This document shows, in pieces, positions 6,542-8,863 of a stretch of 8,863 bases of DNA; position 1 is the first letter of the stretch, and each line of letters starts with the position of its first letter. The DNA is from Thermoleophilia bacterium (lineage in GTDB: Bacteria; Actinomycetota; Thermoleophilia; Gaiellales; JAICJC01). The notes beneath the pieces were generated by a model. The model was not told where the DNA came from. It saw nothing but the letters and a program-made list of their open reading frames with translations, and searched no databases. The position numbers and the translations under genes were made by a program. Location: the NCBI GenBank assembly GCA_025928435.1, contig JAICJM010000170.1, positions 1 through 8,863 of the forward strand, written 5' to 3'.

Positions 6542-7689
6542 TCGCTGCGGCCCTCGCCCTCGCGCTCCGCCCCGACCAGCACGACCATCTTCCCGACGTG
6601 CTGGTTCTCCTTCATCATCTGGTGCGGCACCGGGCACTCCGCGAAGGGGAACACGCGCGAGAGCACCGGCTTGATCTTGCCCTCGGCGATCAGCTGGTTC
6701 GCCCGCTGGCACTCGTAGGCGTTCGCGAAGTGGCTGCCGACGATCGACTTCTGGCGCATCCACAGGTAGCGCACGTCGAAGTCGAGCTGGAACCCCGACG
6801 TCGCGCCGCAGATGACAACCGTGCCGAAGGTCCGGCACACGAACACGCTCGTGAAGAACGTGGCCGCGCCGACGTGCTCGAACACGACGTCGCAGTCGAC
6901 CCCGCCGGTGAGGCCGCGGATCGCGCCGCCGAAGCGCTTGATCTCGTCGAAGTTGCGCTCGCCGGTGTCCGGGTCGGAGAGCGCGAAGTCGCGCCGGTCG
7001 ATCACGGCCGCGGCGCCCAGCGCGCGCACCAGGTCGACCTTGTCGTCGGAGGAGACGACCGCGATCGCGTTCGCGCCGTGCAGCGCGCACAGCTGGACGG
7101 CGAAGGTGCCGAGCCCGCCGCCGGCCCCCCAGACGAGCACGTTGTCGCCCGGCCGGATCCGGGCCCGGTCGACCAGCATCCGGTACGCGGTGAAGTAGGT
7201 CAGCCCGTACGAGGCCGCCTCCTCCCACGTCAGCCGCGGCGGCTTCGGCAGCAGCTGCTGGGCCTGGACGAGGCAGTGCTCGGCGAAGCTGCCCCAGTTC
7301 GACTCGTACGCCCAGATGCGCTGGCGCGAGCAGGCCATCGGGTCGCGGCCGTTGCACTCGGCGCACTCGCCGCAGCTCTGGTTGCAGTGGACGACGACCT
7401 CGTCGCCCTCCTTCCACCGGGTCACGCCGGGCCCGACCGCGTCGACGACGCCCGAGGCGTCCGACCCGGCGATGTGGAAGTCGTAGCCCGTGTAGCGGAA
7501 GATCGAGACGGGGAGCCCGGCCGCCGCCCAGACGCCGTTGTAGTTCACGCCGGCGGCCATCACCCGCACGCGCACCTCGCCCGGGCCGGGGTCGGGGACG
7601 TCGATGCGCTCGAGCTGCATCGCCTGCACGGGATCGCCCAGCCGGTCGGGCCGGATCACCCAGGCGTCCATCGTGCCCGCGGGAGACAT
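6538..7689 (-). CDS. Crotonyl-CoA carboxylase/reductase-like MDR enzyme (short form with zinc-type cysteines)
   Basis: This 383-residue NADPH-type medium-chain reductase is clearly related to crotonyl-CoA carboxylase/reductase (Ccr), which makes ethylmalonyl-CoA from crotonyl-CoA, CO2 and NADPH. Shared segments include [13 protein letters not shown] (44-56), [37 protein letters not shown] (nucleotide-binding loop), VFEHVG, YLWMRQK and GSHFAN. The residues described as holding CO2 in the Kitasatospora enzyme (Asn81, Phe170, Glu171, His365) correspond to N51, Y128, E129 and H320; Tyr replaces Phe as in Rhodobacter Ccr. Unlike classical Ccr (about 430-450 residues) it lacks roughly 35 N-terminal residues and has a shorter loop before the FEH motif. 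It also has C106, C109, C112 and C120 spaced like the structural zinc site of alcohol dehydrogenases, lost in the Ccr sequences I recall. ATG 7689 is 3 bases after the rlmN stop; ATG 7671 is an alternative start. Alternatives: acryloyl-CoA or other enoyl-CoA reductase. Confidence 0.82.
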   Translation of the reverse strand: MSPAGTMDAWVIRPDRLGDPVQAMQLERIDVPDPGPGEVRVRVMAAGVNYNGVWAAAGLPVSIFRYTGYDFHIAGSDASGVVDAVGPGVTRWKEGDEVVVHCNQSCGECAECNGRDPMACSRQRIWAYESNWGSFAEHCLVQAQQLLPKPPRLTWEEAASYGLTYFTAYRMLVDRARIRPGDNVLVWGAGGGLGTFAVQLCALHGANAIAVVSSDDKVDLVRALGAAAVIDRRDFALSDPDTGERNFDEIKRFGGAIRGLTGGVDCDVVFEHVGAATFFTSVFVCRTFGTVVICGATSGFQLDFDVRYLWMRQKSIVGSHFANAYECQRANQLIAEGKIKPVLSRVFPFAECPVPHQMMKENQHVGKMVVLVGAEREGEGRSE

Positions 7690-7692
7690 GGC

Positions 7693-8745
7693 CTATCGTA
7701 CCGCGGCGCGCCGCAGCGCCCGGCGCCGAGCGGTCGCCCCGGCCACGGCGAGCTGGCCGCAGGCCGCGTCGATGTCGCCGCCGTGGGAGCGGCGGTAGGT
7801 CGAGGCGACGCCGCGCCGGCGCAGCTCGGCGGCGAAGGCCTCGACCCGGTCGGGCGGGGAGCCGCGGTAGCCGGCCGCGGTCGGGTTGTAGGCGATCAGG
7901 TTCACGTGGAAGCCCTCCCCGGCGCCCAGCAGCCGGGCCAGCCCGGCGGCCTCGGCCGGCGAGTCGTTGACGCCGTCGAGCAACAGGTACTCCACGAAGA
8001 TACGCCGCCCCGTGCGGGTGCGATAGTCGCGGCAGGCCCGCATCAGCCGGTCGAGCGGGAAGCGCTTCGTCACCGGCATCAGCGTCGTGCGCAGCTCGTC
8101 GGTGGGCGCGTGCAGCGAGAGCGCGAGCCGCAGCTGCAGCGGCTCGTCCGCCAGCCGCTCGATCCCCGGCACCCAGCCCGCGGTCGAGATGGCGACGTGG
8201 CGGGCGCCGAGGCCGTAGCCGTCGGGGTCGGTGATGGTGCGGCAGGCGGCGAGCACGTTGTCGTAGTTCAGGAACGGCTCGCCCATGCCCATCATGACGA
8301 CGTTCCCGATCCTCCCACCGCCGGCGTCGCGCACCATGCGGGCGAGGAGCAGCAGCTGCTCGGCGATCTCGCCGGCGGTCAGGTTGCGGCCGAGGCCCAT
8401 CGACCCGGTGGCGCAGAAGGTGCACTGCAGCGGGCAGCCCGACTGCGATGAGAGGCAGGCGGTGCGGCGGTTGTGGTGGCGCATGACCACCGCCTCGAGC
8501 GGGAACCCGTCGGCGGTCTCGAGCCGCAGCTTGATCGTGCCGTCGCGCGAGGTCTGCGTCTCGGTGGCCCGCAACTCGTGCAGCGGCGCCTCACTCGCAA
8601 GCGCCCGGCGCAGCGCGGCGGGGAGCGCGGTCAGCTCGTCGTACCCCTCGGCGAGGCCGCGCGTGGCCCCCTCGTAGACCTGCCGGAAGCGGTACGCGGG
8701 CTCGCCGCGAGCCGCCAGGATTGTGCGGATCTTTTCGAAATCCAT
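7693..8745 (-). CDS. rlmN: Dual-specificity 23S rRNA/tRNA adenine C2 methyltransferase RlmN
   Basis: The 350-residue product is a radical-SAM enzyme that methylates C2 of adenine in 23S rRNA (A2503) and tRNA (A37), helping ribosomal accuracy. The 4Fe-4S/SAM motif CxxxCxxC is C104, C108, C111. The two cysteines special to RlmN/Cfr are both present: C97, seven residues before the cluster (Cys118 in E. coli), and C329 in DIDAACGQL (Cys355, the methyl-carrying one). GNVVMMGMGEPFLNYDNV, AISTAGWVPGI and LSLHAP complete the RlmN pattern, and the absence of Cfr-specific context favours the housekeeping enzyme. ATG 8745 is chosen: further upstream starts would overlap the divergent gene. No ribosome site precedes it, so a leaderless or weakly led mRNA is possible. 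It is the first gene of the minus-strand run and its stop is only 3 bases from the Ccr-like start. Confidence 0.95.
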   Translation of the reverse strand: MDFEKIRTILAARGEPAYRFRQVYEGATRGLAEGYDELTALPAALRRALASEAPLHELRATETQTSRDGTIKLRLETADGFPLEAVVMRHHNRRTACLSSQSGCPLQCTFCATGSMGLGRNLTAGEIAEQLLLLARMVRDAGGGRIGNVVMMGMGEPFLNYDNVLAACRTITDPDGYGLGARHVAISTAGWVPGIERLADEPLQLRLALSLHAPTDELRTTLMPVTKRFPLDRLMRACRDYRTRTGRRIFVEYLLLDGVNDSPAEAAGLARLLGAGEGFHVNLIAYNPTAAGYRGSPPDRVEAFAAELRRRGVASTYRRSHGGDIDAACGQLAVAGATARRRALRRAAVR

Positions 8746-8750
8746 CGTGG

Positions 8751-8756
8751 TAGTGT
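8751..8756 (+). promoter_or_regulatory. Possible -10 element in the divergent rlmN/8786 spacer
   Basis: The spacer between the divergent starts (8746-8785) is only 40 bases. TAGTGT fits the TAnnnT pattern common in high-GC Gram-positives and would place transcription start near 8763, giving a leader of about 23 bases with the ribosome site. On the other strand the overlapping CACACT sits 7-12 bases before the rlmN ATG, as expected for a leaderless promoter. No good -35 box is seen for either. Confidence 0.25.
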
Positions 8757-8772
8757 GGCCGCAAACCCCCGT

Positions 8773-8780
8773 ACGGAGGT
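8773..8780 (+). promoter_or_regulatory. Strong ribosome-binding site of the gene at the right edge
   Basis: ACGGAGGT is an almost full anti-16S match, 5 bases before ATG 8786. It is the best ribosome site in the window and the main support for the partial gene that follows. Confidence 0.75.
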
Positions 8781-8785
8781 GCAGC

Positions 8786-8863
8786 ATGCCCACGAAGATT
8801 CGCACTGACAAGGTCGCCGAGCAGATCACGCCCATCGTCAACCGCGTCACGCAGGACGACGAG
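8786..8863 (+). CDS. Unknown protein, N-terminal 26 residues (3' end outside window)
   Basis: An ATG with a strong ribosome site opens a frame that stays open to the window edge. The 26 visible residues start MPTKIRTDKVAEQITPIV and are charged, without signal peptide or membrane segment, and look helix-forming. I do not recognise the family. It is divergent from rlmN, with a 40-base shared spacer. The strong ribosome site suggests a well translated product. Confidence 0.6.
   Translation, partial: MPTKIRTDKVAEQITPIVNRVTQDDE

Noticed and set aside
6542..8425. Upstream extension of the mutase frame (open on the minus strand to 8425), suggesting a fusion protein of over 1100 residues
   Set aside because: The extension runs under the Ccr-like gene and rlmN in another frame and is an Arg/Ala/Gly-rich high-GC shadow; the normal mutase start is the GTG at 6541.
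6598..8451. Long open frame on the plus strand, over 600 residues
   Set aside because: It is antisense to two well-supported genes, and its composition (Arg, Val, Asp, Gly-rich, no motif) is what high GC produces opposite real genes.

Overview
This window looks like chromosomal DNA from a high-GC bacterium, most likely an actinomycete-grade actinobacterium. Reasons: strong G/C preference at third codon positions, frequent GTG starts, 4-base GTGA stop/start overlaps, and a DrrAB/NatAB-like ABC pair. A deep-branching class such as Thermoleophilia is possible, but that is a guess. There is no rRNA, tRNA, CRISPR array or insertion sequence, and no gene-free stretch longer than about 60 bases.

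Layout. The plus strand (1-4250) carries five co-directional genes: the 3' part of an acyl-CoA dehydrogenase, a single-hotdog MaoC-family hydratase, an ABC exporter ATPase overlapping its ABC-2 permease by 4 bases, and an AIF/ferredoxin-reductase-like flavoprotein. The minus strand (8745 down to 4299) carries four closely packed genes in transcription order: rlmN, a crotonyl-CoA carboxylase/reductase-like MDR enzyme, a methylmalonyl-CoA-mutase-type large subunit (GTGA overlap), and ribB. The two blocks converge at 4250/4299. At the right edge a divergent gene begins at 8786 with a strong ribosome-binding site and runs out of the window.

Two copies of a hairpin-forming palindromic repeat built from GGGGACTGTCCCC / GGGGACAGTCCCC occur: one between the dehydrogenase and MaoC genes, one between the converging blocks.

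Metabolic reading. Acyl-CoA dehydrogenase, MaoC hydratase, Ccr-like reductase/carboxylase and a B12-mutase large subunit are the enzyme families used by the ethylmalonyl-CoA pathway (crotonyl-CoA to ethylmalonyl-CoA, methylsuccinyl-CoA, mesaconyl-CoA, then methylmalyl-CoA). Here the two halves lie on opposite strands, and the forms differ from the textbook ones: the Ccr-like protein is short and keeps an ADH-type four-cysteine cluster, the mutase lacks its B12-binding domain, and the hydratase is a single hotdog. Whether they form one pathway is inference; the separate parts are well supported. Other oddities are a His-to-Gln change at a metal-ligand position of RibB and an apparent internal deletion in the flavoprotein.
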